A DNA stretch of 64,000 nucleotides from Clostridiales bacterium (GCA_003150355.1 QAMJ01000020.1:1-64000); one strand, 5' to 3'. Counted from the stretch's first letter, positions 1-10,022 are shown. Notes: a model not told the origin generated them from the sequence alone. Numbers and translations: made by a program.

Positions 1-354
<354 letters not shown>

Positions 355-553
355 TTGTATCTCAACCGGTCTCCCGGTCAAAATCTTATTGATGCTTTCC
401 AGCTCTCAAAAGAATCTTTATAGTCATTTCTGACTCGAACTTTTCAGTTCACTTGAACCCTTTTCTGGTGCTTATTTAGCATAAGCTTTTTTCTTACATT
501 GTTCAATTTTCAAGGTACATCTCGCTCCCGTCGTTCTCGGCGACAGCTTGTTT

Positions 554-582
554 ATATTAGCACACTTGTTTCGTTTTGTCAA
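554..582 (-). promoter_or_regulatory. rrn promoter P2
   Basis: On the minus strand a -35 TTGACA (577-582) and a -10 TAATAT (554-559) are separated by exactly 17 bases. It lies about 200 bases upstream of the 16S 5' end. The transcribed leader between 355 and 553 has no ORF. Confidence 0.85.
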
Positions 583-652
583 CAGGTTTTTTCAAATTAT
601 TTCAAAACTTTTTGACAAGCTTTTCAAATGTCCCGCACCGAAGTGCTTGCAT

Positions 653-681
653 AATATAGCACCGGAAACGCCTTATGTCAA
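653..681 (-). promoter_or_regulatory. rrn promoter P1
   Basis: A second consensus promoter on the minus strand has -35 TTGACA (676-681), a 17-base spacer and -10 TATATT (653-658). It sits 99 bases upstream of P2. Tandem strong promoters are typical of Firmicute rRNA operons. Confidence 0.85.
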
Positions 682-766
682 CACTTTTTTTCCAATTTCT
701 GCAATCTTTTTTCCGGTTTCTTTCCTCGTCTAAATATTGTGCTCAGAACCGGTTATAATACCCAAT

Positions 767-2281
767 ATGTATACGCCACGTTCATTAAAGGCCGAGTCTC
801 CGCACCGGCGCTCTTTACCAGAATACAAATCAATATTGTCATCGGACTCTCTTAAAGCCATCTTTTCCGACTGCGGCGACTTTGAAGCGCGCGAACTTAG
901 CTTTGGTCTTCGCGGCGGGATAAAGATAACCGCTTGCTGGCTCGACGGCATTGTCTCCGGCAGCGAAGTCACCGAGGGGATCATCCGTCCGTTCACGGAG
1001 CTTCTGCGCTCCGCAGGTGTCCAGACCGAGCAGGACTGCATCTCGCAGGTGATGTCCGGCGCGGTGTACAGTCACTCAGCAAAGCGGCGGGACACGCTTG
1101 ACGATGTTGTCGACGCTCTCACGCATGGCTTCTGCGCGCTTATATTCGACGGCGCGGCGCAGGCGGTATGCTTCGAGGTCAAGACTGGCAATACCCGCTC
1201 TGTATCTGAGCCGACGCTTGAGAAATCCATCAAGGGCGCGAAGGACTCCTTCGTCGAAACTCTGCGCACCAACACCGCGCTCGTCCGTAAGCGGATATGC
1301 TCGCCGAAGCTCAAGGTCATTGAGAGCAGCATCGGCCGCAAATCGCACACGAAGCTTGCCATCATGTTCGTCGACGGCGTGGCCTCGCCAGACACCGTCC
1401 GTGAGCTTGCCTCACGGCTCGACGCGCTCGACGTCGACGCTCTCCTCGCAACGGGTACGCTCGAAGAATATATTGTGGACGCGCCGCGCTCGCCCTTTCC
1501 GCAGCTTCTGCACACCGAGCGCCCAGACCGCTTCGCGATGTACCTGATGGACGGGCGCGTCGGCATACTCATTGACGGGCTGCCGATCGGCCTTGCCCTG
1601 CCGGTGACGCTCGCGGAGTTCATGAAGGTGACGGGCGACGCGAGCAACAACTATCTCGTCGCGACGGTGCTCACCGTGCTGCGGTACTTTGCGCTCTTTC
1701 TCAGTATTTTTCTCCCGGCGCTCTATGTCGCGATCGCGATGTACCACCAGGAGATGATTCCGACGCCGCTGCTGCTGTCGATCATTGAAGCGAAACAGAA
1801 CGTCCCGTTCTCCACGGCGCTGGAGATCATGGGCATGCTCATTTCATTTGAGCTGCTTCAGGAGGCGGGTCTGCGCCTGCCGAACCCGATAGGTGACACG
1901 GTGTCCATCATCGGCGCGCTGATAGTCGGCCAGTCGGCGGTCGAGGCGCAGGTCGTTTCGCCCATAGCAATAATCGTCGTTGCGGTCTCCGGGATTGCGG
2001 GCTACACCCTGCCGAGTCATGACTTCGGCTCGGCGATACGGCTGCTGCGCTTCGCGCTCGTCATCGCGTCGATACTCGCGGGCTTTTTCGGTGTGGGCGC
2101 GGCGCTGTGTCTGCTGACGCTGCACCTTGCGGACATCGACAGCTTTGGTGTGGACTATACCGCGCCACTAAGCGACGGCGAGCCGTCCCCGCTCCGGCGG
2201 CTTCTGCTGCAAAAGCCGAAGCCCCTCAACAAGTTCCGCGACCCGCACCTCAAAACTCCGGATAAAAGGCGGCAGAAATGA
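767..2281 (+). CDS. Spore germination receptor subunit A (GerA/GerAA family)
   Basis: A-subunit of a germinant receptor, located in the spore inner membrane, where it senses nutrients together with the B and C subunits encoded next. The N-terminal soluble domain (roughly residues 20-270) and the C-terminal membrane domain (about 280-470, with several hydrophobic helices including the region around LPALYVAIAMYHQEMIPTPL) match the usual GerA layout and length (about 500 residues). The start is uncertain: ATG at 767 is the first ATG in frame, an upstream TTG at 737 is possible, and neither has a clear Shine-Dalgarno sequence. The stop overlaps the start of the next gene by 4 bases (ATGA). A TATAAT lies at 754-759, but no -35 was found at normal spacing. 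Confidence 0.93.
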   Translation: MYTPRSLKAESPHRRSLPEYKSILSSDSLKAIFSDCGDFEARELSFGLRGGIKITACWLDGIVSGSEVTEGIIRPFTELLRSAGVQTEQDCISQVMSGAVYSHSAKRRDTLDDVVDALTHGFCALIFDGAAQAVCFEVKTGNTRSVSEPTLEKSIKGAKDSFVETLRTNTALVRKRICSPKLKVIESSIGRKSHTKLAIMFVDGVASPDTVRELASRLDALDVDALLATGTLEEYIVDAPRSPFPQLLHTERPDRFAMYLMDGRVGILIDGLPIGLALPVTLAEFMKVTGDASNNYLVATVLTVLRYFALFLSIFLPALYVAIAMYHQEMIPTPLLLSIIEAKQNVPFSTALEIMGMLISFELLQEAGLRLPNPIGDTVSIIGALIVGQSAVEAQVVSPIAIIVVAVSGIAGYTLPSHDFGSAIRLLRFALVIASILAGFFGVGAALCLLTLHLADIDSFGVDYTAPLSDGEPSPLRRLLLQKPKPLNKFRDPHLKTPDKRRQK

Positions 2282-3483
2282 AAAAAGCGATCTGCGTTAT
2301 CCTTGCGCTTGCGTCCGTGTTTACGCTCACGGGCTGCACAAGCGTGTACTCTAACTTCAAAGAGATAGAACAGCTGCTCGTCATTCAGGACATGGGGCTC
2401 GATAAGCAGGGCGGGGGCGTGCTGCTGTCGCTGTGCTCTGCGTCAGATGAGAGCACCGGCGACGTGCCCAAGCGGCTCTACGGTACCGGCGACTCGATCA
2501 CCACGGCGCTTGAGCATATCTATAACTATTCCTTTGAGGATATTATTTTCTGTTCCCACATCAGTCATGTGCTCATCGGCGAAAAAGCCGCCGAGAGCGG
2601 AATAGACGACTATCTGTCCTATATCTGCCGCTCTCCGATAATGCGCCTTGATATTCCGCTCTTCGTCGTCAAGGGCAGCACGGCGCAGGACGCGGTGCTC
2701 AAGGTCGGCGACGGGAGCCGCGGCATTGTCGAGATCATGGACTCCGTTGAGATTAGCGTCGGCCGCCTCGGCAACAGCAGTCTCTATACCGCGGCCGAGA
2801 CGGTGCGCAATCTCGACCGCTGCGGCAGCTCCCTGATATGCGCGGTGGAGCTGGCCGAGCCGCTCGAAAGCGACAGCGGCGCACCGGCCGGCGACAGTCC
2901 GTCCTCCTCAGAAGACGAAGGTTCCGCCGCGCAGGATGAAGGCGGCAGCAAGCTGACAGCCGTTGTCTACGGCTACGCGGTCATACGCGACGGCAAGCTC
3001 TGCAAGTTTCTCGACCGCGACGAGGCTATCGCAGTCGGCTTTCTCACAAACAAGGTTGGGCTCACGAACGTCACCGTGCGCGACAAGCACGGCTCCCTCG
3101 TCGTGCTTGAAATAGATTCAGGCGGCAGCGAAGTTACGCCCGTCTGGTCCAGCACAGGCGAGCTGACAGGGCTGAACATTGCCGTGGATGTGCGCGCCTC
3201 GATCGTCGAGGTCAGCGGCAGCTCCGACATGCGCAGCGCGGAATACACCGATCACATCACGGCGCAGCTTGAAGCGCTGATATCCGACTATGTGAGCCGC
3301 GTCATGCTCACCTCGCGCGAGCTGCGTTCGGATTTTCTCTGTCTCGCCCAGGCGGTCGAGCGCGACGATCCATCGGCCTTCCGCATGCTGCCGCAGAGCT
3401 TCCCCGACCTTCTCCCTTCTCTCGAGCTTCAGATCAGCGTAAGCGGACAGCTCACGCACACCAACGACGTGAGGGATTTCTAA
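2278..3483 (+). CDS. Spore germination lipoprotein, Ger(x)C family
   Basis: C-subunit of the germinant receptor, a lipoprotein on the outer face of the spore inner membrane. A signal peptide ends in the lipobox LTGC with the acylated cysteine at residue 20. Total length is 401 residues, normal for the family. A low-complexity acidic/serine/glycine insert (about residues 198-220) separates the N-terminal and C-terminal domains. It is translationally coupled to the upstream A-subunit through an ATGA overlap and followed after 13 bases by the B-subunit, giving the order A-C-B that is common in Clostridia. Confidence 0.93.
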   Translation: MKKAICVILALASVFTLTGCTSVYSNFKEIEQLLVIQDMGLDKQGGGVLLSLCSASDESTGDVPKRLYGTGDSITTALEHIYNYSFEDIIFCSHISHVLIGEKAAESGIDDYLSYICRSPIMRLDIPLFVVKGSTAQDAVLKVGDGSRGIVEIMDSVEISVGRLGNSSLYTAAETVRNLDRCGSSLICAVELAEPLESDSGAPAGDSPSSSEDEGSAAQDEGGSKLTAVVYGYAVIRDGKLCKFLDRDEAIAVGFLTNKVGLTNVTVRDKHGSLVVLEIDSGGSEVTPVWSSTGELTGLNIAVDVRASIVEVSGSSDMRSAEYTDHITAQLEALISDYVSRVMLTSRELRSDFLCLAQAVERDDPSAFRMLPQSFPDLLPSLELQISVSGQLTHTNDVRDF

Positions 3484-3496
3484 TGGAGGGACCAGT

Positions 3497-4627
3497 ATGA
3501 ACTCCGACAACAGATTCAACCGGCGGCAGCAGCTCGCCCTCGGCACAGTCATCATGCTCTCGCCCGCCCTGCGCCTTTTCCCGTCGCAGAGTGTCATCAT
3601 GGCCGGGCGCGCAAGCTGGCTGTGCGCTGCGGCCGCCGTCCCGCTCCTTCTCGCGTGGCTGTATTTTATGAGCAGCTTCATGTCCCACCGGCAGAGCGGT
3701 GAAGGGCTGCCCGAGTTCATCCTGCGCACGCTCGGCCCCATCGCCGGTAAGATCACCCTCGCCGTGCTGAGCCTGTGGTTTCTGATATACGGCGGCTTTG
3801 TGCTGCGCTCCGGGGCTGACAGATTCATCGTCACCATCTACCCAAGCAGCGGCCCCGCCGCGTTCTCGGTCACGATGGGGCTCATTGCGCTTGCCGCGGT
3901 GCTGAAGAAGCCGCGCACGATGGTGCGCTTCGCGCGCATAGTAAAGCCCGTACTTATGGGCGTCTTGTTTCTGGTGGCGTTCTTTTCGCTGTTCTCGCTC
4001 GATTTCTCCAATCTCCTGCCGGTCACGGTGCATGATGTTATGCCCGTCATGCGCGGCTCGGTCATGGCCGTCGATATTGTTGCGAGCGCCGTATTTTATA
4101 TATGTATGCTCGAGGGCGGCTGCACCGACGGCAGCGCCGGGCGCTTCGGCGCGTTTTCACGCTGGCTCACCGGCTCCTGCCTGCTGCTGACGATGCTCAG
4201 CGTGATAATCGTCGGTTCCTTCGGCGCGGATCTGTGTGTGCGTCTGACAAAGCCATTCTTCGCCCTGGTGCGCAACCTCGTGTTCTTCAAGACCGTGGAG
4301 CGCGTAGAAGCACTCGTCGTGATGCTCTGGATCTTTCCGGACTTTCTGCTCGTCTCCGCCGTGCTCTACTCCGCGCAGTACTGCCTGCGGCTCATCTTCG
4401 GGAAGGACCCGACATATAACGGCGAGCGCCTGACCGACTTCTCCGGCGGGCGCTGGGTGATATGGCTCTGCTGCGCCGTGTGCGTCGCAGCGTCCCTGTT
4501 CATCGCGCCGACTCCCGCTTCGCTCGATTTCTGGTCGGCGACGATCGTCCCCTATGTGAGCCTTGCCATCTTCTTTGTGCTCCTCCCACTCGTGTACGCC
4601 GCGGGACGCATGAGAAAAAGCATATAA
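3497..4627 (+). CDS. Spore germination permease subunit (GerB family)
   Basis: Integral membrane B-subunit of the germinant receptor, of the APC-superfamily fold, probably holding the germinant-binding site. The 376-residue protein is hydrophobic throughout with about ten predicted membrane segments, and begins with a short N-terminal region leading into LALGTVIMLSPALRLFP, the position of the conserved first helix. A GGAGGG ribosome-binding site (3484-3489) precedes the ATG. The gene closes the operon and is followed by an intrinsic terminator. Confidence 0.93.
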   Translation: MNSDNRFNRRQQLALGTVIMLSPALRLFPSQSVIMAGRASWLCAAAAVPLLLAWLYFMSSFMSHRQSGEGLPEFILRTLGPIAGKITLAVLSLWFLIYGGFVLRSGADRFIVTIYPSSGPAAFSVTMGLIALAAVLKKPRTMVRFARIVKPVLMGVLFLVAFFSLFSLDFSNLLPVTVHDVMPVMRGSVMAVDIVASAVFYICMLEGGCTDGSAGRFGAFSRWLTGSCLLLTMLSVIIVGSFGADLCVRLTKPFFALVRNLVFFKTVERVEALVVMLWIFPDFLLVSAVLYSAQYCLRLIFGKDPTYNGERLTDFSGGRWVIWLCCAVCVAASLFIAPTPASLDFWSATIVPYVSLAIFFVLLPLVYAAGRMRKSI

Positions 4628-4630
4628 GCA

Positions 4631-4665
4631 GCACCGCCTGAGAGCGCGAAACTCTCAGGCGGTGC
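4631..4665 (+). terminator. Intrinsic terminator of the ger operon
   Basis: A perfect 14-bp stem (4631-4644 with 4652-4665) with a 7-base loop is followed by an AT-rich run. It lies 4 bases after the gerB stop and between two convergent genes, so it may also serve the minus-strand peptidyl-prolyl isomerase gene. Confidence 0.85.
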
Positions 4666-4690
4666 ATTATTATATATAGGTAGGCGTTTT

Positions 4691-5887
4691 TTACTTTATG
4701 AAGTCCGCAAGCTCTACCTGCACAAAGCCGGGGACGTACTCAAGCTTCGTCTCACCGAGGACCGCCTCCATGCGCTCCGCGTAATCGGCGTTCGCCCAGT
4801 ATTTTCTCGCGGTCATCGGGGTGTTCTGGGAGGTGTAGTCGATAACGCTGTCAGGATCGTCCGGCAGGCGGAGAATGATATGGTAGCCGTAGTCGGACTG
4901 CACGGGCTCGGAAACCTCGTAATCGCCCAGCGCCTTTACCGCGTTCTCAAACTCCGGCACCATTTTGCCCTCAGTGAAAGTGTAGCCGTCGGGATAGGTG
5001 GTCTTGCCGGTATCCTCGCAGTATTCCTCCTTGAGCTCGGCAAAGCGCTTCATAAGCTCGCTCTGGTCGGTTATCGCTGCAAGCTCCTTGTATATCTCGT
5101 CGGCCTTGGCCTTCTTGTCCGCCTTGTCCGCATCGCTCAGCTCCTCGCCGGTGGACGGATCCTTCGTCATAATGAGGATGTGGTTTGCGGACATATAGCC
5201 GTTTTCCTTGAGGTAGCTGAGTGCGTCCTCATCGGAGACAAGCTCGGAATCCTCACCGTAGAGTGCATTGAAGTTCTCCTGATACTTGATGTTCGAGAGC
5301 GTCATAAGCTCGTAGGCGTCCATGGTCAGGTTCATCTCGCCGAGCTTCTCGACAAGATCATCCTCAGTCGCCCCCTCGCCGCAGATGCTCGCGGTATCGG
5401 TCTTCTTCTGCTCAGCAAGTCGATCCGCCAGCGCCGTCTCGTCAAGCTTTATCCCGTTTTTCTCCGTAAAGGCTTCTATCGCGGCAAACTGCTTGATCGT
5501 GTTTTCAGCGCTCTGTACGGCGTACTGCGCAAAGGTCGTGCCCGAATCATCCATGCTGTCGCTCCAGCCTGCGCTCATACCGTAGTACATTGCCATCTGG
5601 GTGAAGTAGTTCTCTATCTGCTTTGCGTTCATGTAGAGCCAGCCATAATACTCGCCCCATGTGACATCGCGGCCGTTCACCGTGGCGACGACCTCGTCGT
5701 CGGCATGGAGCGCGCGCAGCGCGTCATAGTCCAGCGTGGAGGTCTCGACTGCGGCGGCGGTCTCCTGCGCGGGAGTCTCCGTTGTCTCGGCGGATGCCGC
5801 ATCTCCGGTGCTTTCAACGCTGCCGCAGCCGGCCGCGAACGCGAAGGCCAGGCACACTACAATTATCAGTGCTATCAGTTTTTTCAT
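4691..5887 (-). CDS. Parvulin-type peptidyl-prolyl isomerase lipoprotein (PrsA/SurA-like)
   Basis: Predicted extracellular foldase anchored by a lipid. The signal peptide ends in AAGC, with the lipobox cysteine at residue 21, followed by a Ser/Thr/Glu-rich linker. A SurA-N-like helical region spans roughly residues 60-220. A parvulin domain (about 230-355) shows the characteristic segments ANHILI near its start and the GYHIILRL strand near its end. Length 398. It lies downstream of mfd on the same strand with a 72-base gap, an order often seen in Clostridia. Assignment to PrsA rather than another parvulin lipoprotein is not certain. Confidence 0.9.
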   Translation of the reverse strand: MKKLIALIIVVCLAFAFAAGCGSVESTGDAASAETTETPAQETAAAVETSTLDYDALRALHADDEVVATVNGRDVTWGEYYGWLYMNAKQIENYFTQMAMYYGMSAGWSDSMDDSGTTFAQYAVQSAENTIKQFAAIEAFTEKNGIKLDETALADRLAEQKKTDTASICGEGATEDDLVEKLGEMNLTMDAYELMTLSNIKYQENFNALYGEDSELVSDEDALSYLKENGYMSANHILIMTKDPSTGEELSDADKADKKAKADEIYKELAAITDQSELMKRFAELKEEYCEDTGKTTYPDGYTFTEGKMVPEFENAVKALGDYEVSEPVQSDYGYHIILRLPDDPDSVIDYTSQNTPMTARKYWANADYAERMEAVLGETKLEYVPGFVQVELADFIK

Positions 5888-5959
5888 ATTATTCTCCGTA
5901 TCATTGTTATTTTGTGCTGATTTATTCTGCTTTCAATAATAACTCAGTCAATCATTTTG

Positions 5960-8900
5960 TCAAGTGCTTTGTTCGGCGGTTTGTCCGCAGGCCGCCCAAT
6001 CGGCGGCAAAGCTGCGCGCCTCGTCGATAACGCGGTTCTTGTTCTTTATCTTCAGGCTGAGACATGGCTTCGACCCGGCCTCCACGCGCAGGCGGTTCTT
6101 GTACTCCTCCCTCGCGTAAAGCGCCGATACCTTTTCCATGTCAAAATCACTCAGGGTAAAGCGCAGTGTCCCCTGCTTCTGAGAGATGTCGGTTATCCCG
6201 GCGCGCCCCGCTTCGCCGCGCAGCAGCGCCACATGGATAAGCGCGTTGACGCCCGGCGGCGTCTCGCCGAAGCGGTCGATGAGCTCGTCTGTCAGGTCGT
6301 CCGCCTCCTCCTCTGTGCGGATGAGCGCGATGCGCCGGTAGATATCCATGCGCTGCTCAGGTGAGGAAATGTACCTGTCCGGGATGTTCGCCGCGACGGC
6401 GAGGTCGGCGGAGCATTCCGCGCGCGTCGGCACCTCTATGCCGCGCGCTTCGAGCACCGCTTCGCTCAGAAGCTTCATATACATATCGTAGCCGACGTCG
6501 ATCATGTGCCCCGACTGCTCCGCGCCTAAGAGATTGCCCGCACCGCGTATCTCAAGGTCGCGCATGGCGATCTTGATACCGGAGCCGAACTGCGCGAAAT
6601 CGCGTATCGCGTTGAGGCGCTTCTCCGCGACCTCCGAAAGCACCTTGTCGCGCCGGAATGTCAGATATGCCGAGGCACTGCGTGTCGAGCGGCCGACGCG
6701 CCCGCGGATCTGGTGCAGTTGGGCAAGGCCGAGCTTGTCGGCGTCCTCGATTATGAGCGTGTTCACATTCGGTATGTCTATGCCCGTCTCGATGATCGTC
6801 GTGCAGACGAGCACCTGCACCTCGCCGGAGACCACGCGCTCCATCACGTTTGAGAGCATAGCCTTATCCATCTGCCCGTGAGCAACGGCGATGGTCACAT
6901 CGTCGAGCAGCTCATGCAGCCTTTTCGTCGTGCGCTCTATATCCTCGACGCGGTTGTGCAGGTAATATACCTGCCCGCCGCGCTGGAGCTCGCGGCGTAT
7001 CGCGTCGGCGATAATGCCCCAGTCATGCTCCATGACGAAGGTCTGCACCGGGAGCCTGTCCTCAGGCGGCTCCTCGATGGTGGACATATCGCGTATGCCG
7101 CTCATCGCCATGTTCAGCGTGCGCGGTATCGGCGTTGCAGAGAGCGTCAGCACGTCGACCCCGCGGCTCATCTCCTTGATGTGCTCCTTGTGCGTCACGC
7201 CGAAGCGCTGCTCCTCGTCCACGACGAGCAGGCCGAGATCCTTGAACTTCACGTCCTTGCGCAGGAGCTTGTGCGTGCCGATGACAAGGTCGCACTTTCC
7301 CGAAGCGAGGTCTGCGAGCAGTCTTGTCGTCTGCGCGCCGGTCTGGAAGCGGCTCAGTACGCCGATGTTCACCGGGAAGCCGAAGAACCTCTGCAGCGCC
7401 GTCTGATAATGCTGCTGGGCAAGCACTGTCGTCGGCACAAGTATCGCCGCCTGCTTGCCGTCGAGCACGCACTTCATCACCGCGCGCATTGCGACCTCGG
7501 TCTTGCCGAAGCCGACGTCTCCGCACAGCAGTCTGTCCATCGGCACGGAGGACTCCATGTCCCCCTTTATCTCCGCCGTGCAGCGCAGCTGATCGTCCGT
7601 CTCCGTGTAGCCGAAGTTCTCCTCGAACTCGCGCTGCCACTCGCTGTCCGGCGCAAAGGCGTGCCCCGGCAGGCGCTGGCGTTCGGCATAAAGGGCGATG
7701 AGCTTTTTCGCCATGTCCTTCGCGGCGCTCTTTGCGCGGCTGCGGGTCTTCACCCAATCGCTGCCGCCCATCTTTGAGAGCTTGACGGGCTTCTCCTCGC
7801 CCCCGCCCGTGTACTTTGACACAAGGTCGAGCTGCGTCGCTGGGACGTACAGCGTGTCTGTCCCGGCATAGTTTATTTTTATATAGTCCTTTTCAAAGCC
7901 GTCCACCTGCATCTTTATGATACCGGCAAACTTACCGATACCGTGGTTTTCGTGGACGACATAGTCGCCTATCGAGAGGTCGGCGCATGAATTGATGCGC
8001 TGACGGTTCGGCGGCAGCTTCTTTACCGTGCCCGCCTTGCGCCCGTGGCCGCGCAGCATCTGCGAGTCCGTAAGTATCGCGAGCCGCAGCGCCGGGTACT
8101 CTATGCCCGCGGATATTGCGCCTATCGCGATGGAGCAGCGCCCCGGCTCAGGCAGCTTTTTAAGCTCCGTGTATATGATCGCGGGTATGTTTTTCTTTCC
8201 GAAGAGCTCCTGCAATACCTTCGCGCGGCGCTCATCGCCTGCGAGGACGACGACCCGGTACTCCTGTTTTAAGTACGCCTCAACATCGTCCGCCGCGGCC
8301 TGCGCGTTTCCACCGTAAGACGGCAGCTGCTTTGCAGAAATGCTCGTGAGCGTTTTCGGTGCAATTGGGCAGCGGCCTGTCGTAAAGGAATCGGCCATGT
8401 ACACCGGCCATTCGGGCAGGGTCTTGAAAAACTTATCCGTCCCTAGCCTGAAGCTGTCCGCCCCCGCGGCGATAAGCCCGCGGCGCTGAAGCTCCGCGAT
8501 GTCCGCGCCGAGCTGCTTTTCATAGTCGCGCAGCTTTTCGGCGCAGTGGTTCGGCTGGTCGAGGAACACGACGGCATCGGGTGGTATATAGTCCGCCGCG
8601 CAGGCCATCGGGTATATTATCGGCAGGTACCTGTCCGCGTCCGATATCAGTATGCCCTGGCTGAGCCTTTCCGCGTCCGCGCGCATGTTCGCCGCGAGGG
8701 TCGATGCCGTCTCGCTGCTGCGGCGCTTTGAGTAGTTCAGCGCGAATTTTTCTATCTCCCCGCACAGCGCCGGTATGCCGTCCTCGGCAAGAGACGGCAG
8801 CGCCTCCGCCGCCGGGAGTATCACGCACTCGTCCATGTGCTCCGTACGGCGCTGGCTCGATATCTCAAAGTGCGCCATCGAGTCGATATCGTCGCCCCAG

Positions 8901-9484
8901 AACTCTATACGCACAGGCTCCGTGTCGTGCGGCGAGAAGAAATCGAGAATGCCGCCGCGCCGCGCGTATTGGCCGGGTCCTTCGACCTGCTCCGTGCGCG
9001 AGTACCCGCAGCTTATGAGCGCCGTCTCCACCTCATCGGGCGGGTATGTGCCGCCGTCCTTTATCTCAAACGCGGCTTTAAGAAGTGCCGACGGCGGCAG
9101 CGTCCTCTGCACAAAGCCCGAGACGGACGCAGCGCACACGCGGCTCTCGCCCTTGGCGAGCTTATAGAGCGTCGATATCCTCCGCTGCTCCGCCTGACGC
9201 GACGCGGCCTCGGCGGGATAGAATATAAACTCGCGCATCAGGAGCGTGTCGGCCTCTATGCCGAGCATGGCATGCAGGTCGCGCGCGAAGCTCTCGGCGG
9301 CAGTATCGTCCTGACACAGGACAAAGAGCGGGCGGTCGAGCTTATTGTAAAGCGCCGCGGCGAGGTTTGCCCTGTGTACCGGCGAAAGCCCGGAAACGAG
9401 CGCAGGAAGCCCTCCGCTCTCCAGCAGCGAGGGGAGGGCGGCGGCTTCCTTGTGTTCAAGTATTTGGTTTATAAGAATATCCAT
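5960..9484 (-). CDS. mfd: Transcription-repair coupling factor Mfd
   Basis: DNA translocase that removes RNA polymerase stalled at lesions and recruits UvrA. The 1174-residue protein has the full family architecture: N-terminal UvrB-like module, CarD-like RNA-polymerase-interaction domain starting near GDYVVHENHGIGKF, superfamily 2 helicase core with Walker A GDVGFGKTE and a DEEQRFG Walker B/motif II, the QIRGRVGRS motif VI, and the C-terminal TRCF domain. An intrinsic terminator at 9564-9591 separates it from the upstream small gene, so it has its own promoter in 9485-9563. Confidence 0.98.
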   Translation of the reverse strand: MDILINQILEHKEAAALPSLLESGGLPALVSGLSPVHRANLAAALYNKLDRPLFVLCQDDTAAESFARDLHAMLGIEADTLLMREFIFYPAEAASRQAEQRRISTLYKLAKGESRVCAASVSGFVQRTLPPSALLKAAFEIKDGGTYPPDEVETALISCGYSRTEQVEGPGQYARRGGILDFFSPHDTEPVRIEFWGDDIDSMAHFEISSQRRTEHMDECVILPAAEALPSLAEDGIPALCGEIEKFALNYSKRRSSETASTLAANMRADAERLSQGILISDADRYLPIIYPMACAADYIPPDAVVFLDQPNHCAEKLRDYEKQLGADIAELQRRGLIAAGADSFRLGTDKFFKTLPEWPVYMADSFTTGRCPIAPKTLTSISAKQLPSYGGNAQAAADDVEAYLKQEYRVVVLAGDERRAKVLQELFGKKNIPAIIYTELKKLPEPGRCSIAIGAISAGIEYPALRLAILTDSQMLRGHGRKAGTVKKLPPNRQRINSCADLSIGDYVVHENHGIGKFAGIIKMQVDGFEKDYIKINYAGTDTLYVPATQLDLVSKYTGGGEEKPVKLSKMGGSDWVKTRSRAKSAAKDMAKKLIALYAERQRLPGHAFAPDSEWQREFEENFGYTETDDQLRCTAEIKGDMESSVPMDRLLCGDVGFGKTEVAMRAVMKCVLDGKQAAILVPTTVLAQQHYQTALQRFFGFPVNIGVLSRFQTGAQTTRLLADLASGKCDLVIGTHKLLRKDVKFKDLGLLVVDEEQRFGVTHKEHIKEMSRGVDVLTLSATPIPRTLNMAMSGIRDMSTIEEPPEDRLPVQTFVMEHDWGIIADAIRRELQRGGQVYYLHNRVEDIERTTKRLHELLDDVTIAVAHGQMDKAMLSNVMERVVSGEVQVLVCTTIIETGIDIPNVNTLIIEDADKLGLAQLHQIRGRVGRSTRSASAYLTFRRDKVLSEVAEKRLNAIRDFAQFGSGIKIAMRDLEIRGAGNLLGAEQSGHMIDVGYDMYMKLLSEAVLEARGIEVPTRAECSADLAVAANIPDRYISSPEQRMDIYRRIALIRTEEEADDLTDELIDRFGETPPGVNALIHVALLRGEAGRAGITDISQKQGTLRFTLSDFDMEKVSALYAREEYKNRLRVEAGSKPCLSLKIKNKNRVIDEARSFAADWAACGQTAEQST

Positions 9485-9563
9485 ATCGCCGGTATTATAG
9501 CATTCCGGCGCTGTAAATTCAACGGGAAAGCGGTAATGTTAAAGTTAGTTAACAATCACAAAA

Positions 9564-9591
9564 AATGCCACATTCATGAGAACGCGGCATT
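9564..9591 (-). terminator. Intrinsic terminator of the small ribbon-helix-helix gene
   Basis: A 12-bp stem with two G-T pairs and a TCAT loop, followed on the minus strand by a T-tract. It lies 9 bases after the stop of the 58-residue gene and insulates mfd from it. Confidence 0.8.
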
Positions 9592-9599
9592 CTGTTAGA

Positions 9600-9776
9600 T
9601 TATTCCTCGTAATTCTTCAGCGCATATTCTATACACTGATTGACGATTTTGTTGAAGGATACACCTGTCTTCATGTTGATCTCATTTATCTTATCAAATG
9701 TTTCTGTTTTCATTCTTATCGTTCTGCTGATAGATGAGATTTTTTCGTCTTTTGTATCGATTTTGAAGCCTTCCAC
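9600..9776 (-). CDS. Small ribbon-helix-helix-like protein (58 aa, GTG start)
   Basis: A 58-residue reading frame starting at GTG 9776, preceded by a strong AAGGGGG ribosome-binding site. It reads MEGFKIDTKDEK, then SRTIRMKTETFDKINEI, then MKTGVSFNKIVNQCIEYALKNYEE. The short beta-strand segment (TIRMKTETF) followed by two amphipathic helices separated by a GVSFNKIV turn is the pattern of a MetJ/Arc-type ribbon-helix-helix DNA-binding protein. It is divergent from the 49-residue gene at 9873. Direct copies of TTGTGTAC at 9789 and 9853 flank the shared promoter region and could be its operators; that is inference. Confidence 0.75.
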   Translation of the reverse strand: MEGFKIDTKDEKISSISRTIRMKTETFDKINEINMKTGVSFNKIVNQCIEYALKNYEE

Positions 9777-9800
9777 ATTATCGCCCCCTTGTGTACTCTA

Positions 9801-9829
9801 TTGTAATTGCAACAAGGTTGATATATAAT
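9801..9829 (+). promoter_or_regulatory. Promoter for the 49-aa gene
   Basis: -35 TTGTAA (9801-9806), 17-base spacer, -10 TATAAT (9824-9829). The next gene starts 44 bases downstream. Confidence 0.65.
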
Positions 9830-9872
9830 GTACATGTTTGCAATCATAATTTGTGTACAAAGGAGCTTTACT

Positions 9873-10022
9873 ATGTATAAGAAAATGTACCTGACTCTAT
9901 TTAACGCCATAACCGACGCGCTTGAACACATTGATGCGGATTCTCCCGCTGCAAAAATTCTTATTGCTGCACAGCAAAAGACCGAGGAAATTTACATCTC
10001 GCAGGAGGATGACACTGACTGA
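9873..10022 (+). CDS. Small protein of unknown function (49 aa)
   Basis: A 49-residue acidic protein (MYKKMYLTLFNAITDALEHI, then a helical segment rich in Ala, Gln and Glu, ending EDDTD). An AAAGGAG ribosome-binding site lies 7 bases before ATG 9873, and a consensus promoter lies upstream. No domain is recognised; the composition suggests two amphipathic helices. It is divergent from the small ribbon-helix-helix gene. Judged real because of the promoter, ribosome-binding site and coding-like composition. Confidence 0.65.
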   Translation: MYKKMYLTLFNAITDALEHIDADSPAAKILIAAQQKTEEIYISQEDDTD

